From assembly GCA_016756855.1 (NCBI GenBank), contig JAESPD010000015.1, positions 1 through 64,000 on the forward strand: a stretch of 64,000 bases of DNA, written 5' to 3'. The position numbers were made by a program, and so were the translations under genes. Shown piece by piece: positions 63,888 to 64,000 of this stretch (the stretch's first letter is position 1; every line of letters begins with the position of its first letter). Source of the DNA: a gamma proteobacterium endosymbiont of Lamellibrachia anaximandri. GTDB lineage: Bacteria > Pseudomonadota > Gammaproteobacteria > Chromatiales > Chromatiaceae. The notes beneath the pieces were generated by a model. That model worked only from the letters and a program-made list of their open reading frames with translations, was not told the DNA's origin and did not search any database.

Positions 63888-64000
63888 CACACTCTCTCCA
63901 GCGTTTTTATAATTGTAGTTGGTGAATAATGGACCCGAACCGATAGTGGTTCAACTATCCTGTTCTATTTGCTATCCATGAAATTCCCCGCAGCAGAGTA

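Noticed and set aside
63978-64000. Possible gene start (ATG) at the right edge
   Set aside because: Only seven codons are visible and there is no ribosome site, so it cannot be supported.

Overview
The window is chromosomal DNA from a gammaproteobacterium. Gene order is typical of that class (rlmN-pilF-rodZ-hisS-yfgM-bamB-der; a lexA with a CTGT-N8-ACAG operator). A tkt-gap-pgk-pyk-fba block of the kind found in Calvin-cycle chemoautotrophs, next to metK/ahcY/metF, makes a sulfur-oxidising Chromatiales-like organism my best guess. That is inference: no RuBisCO or sox gene lies in the window. I found no tRNA, rRNA, CRISPR array or prophage.

Layout. 1-3.8 kb: the tail of an IS66-type transposase, then an RpfC-like hybrid kinase and an unusual HD-CBS-HEPN-like fusion. 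4-7.4 kb: an ATP-grasp ligase, a 163-bp foldback (MITE-like) element, and a metallophosphatase with a FemAB-type acyltransferase on the other strand. 7.7-15 kb: a phosphate island with a PhoU-like DUF47 protein, a Pit transporter, a P-loop NTPase, an FHA-like/PPP phosphatase and a Na/Pi cotransporter. Both transporter loci are preceded by nearly the same Pho-box-like direct repeat. 15.2-19 kb: the methyl cycle, metK, an SAH riboswitch, ahcY and metF. 19-27 kb: a thioredoxin-fold protein and the carbon-metabolism block tkt-gap-pgk-pyk-fba, ending in a strong terminator. 27-34 kb: glutaredoxin, purC, small proteins of unknown function, an orphan ParS/MbcA-like antitoxin, an MBL hydrolase, a Wzx-like flippase and a polysaccharide deacetylase. 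34.6-42.5 kb: a complete moxR-DUF58-DUF4381-batA-batB-batC-batD operon; its BatC-like protein carries a long Glu/Gln/Ser tandem repeat.

42.5-43.24 kb is a 730-bp AT-rich non-coding region with three exact TTATNCACA DnaA boxes. It lies where transcription switches from a 12-kb run of minus-strand genes to typA on the plus strand, and is the most intriguing unexplained stretch. 43-50 kb: typA, a FliA-promoter-driven chemoreceptor, dtd, mltF, lexA with an SOS box over its promoter, and a nickel/cobalt-transporter-like protein. 50-58 kb: the rlmN-to-der housekeeping cluster, with ispG missing from its usual place between rodZ and hisS. 58-64 kb: a glutamate dehydrogenase, a pteridine-reductase-like SDR, a MidA/NDUFAF7-type methyltransferase, two periplasmic thioredoxin-fold proteins and an NDUFA9-like NAD-binding protein.

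Functionally the window joins phosphate uptake, SAM recycling, sugar-phosphate metabolism, envelope biogenesis and stress response. The accessory-looking parts are small: the IS66 remnant, the foldback elements and the REP-like palindromes.
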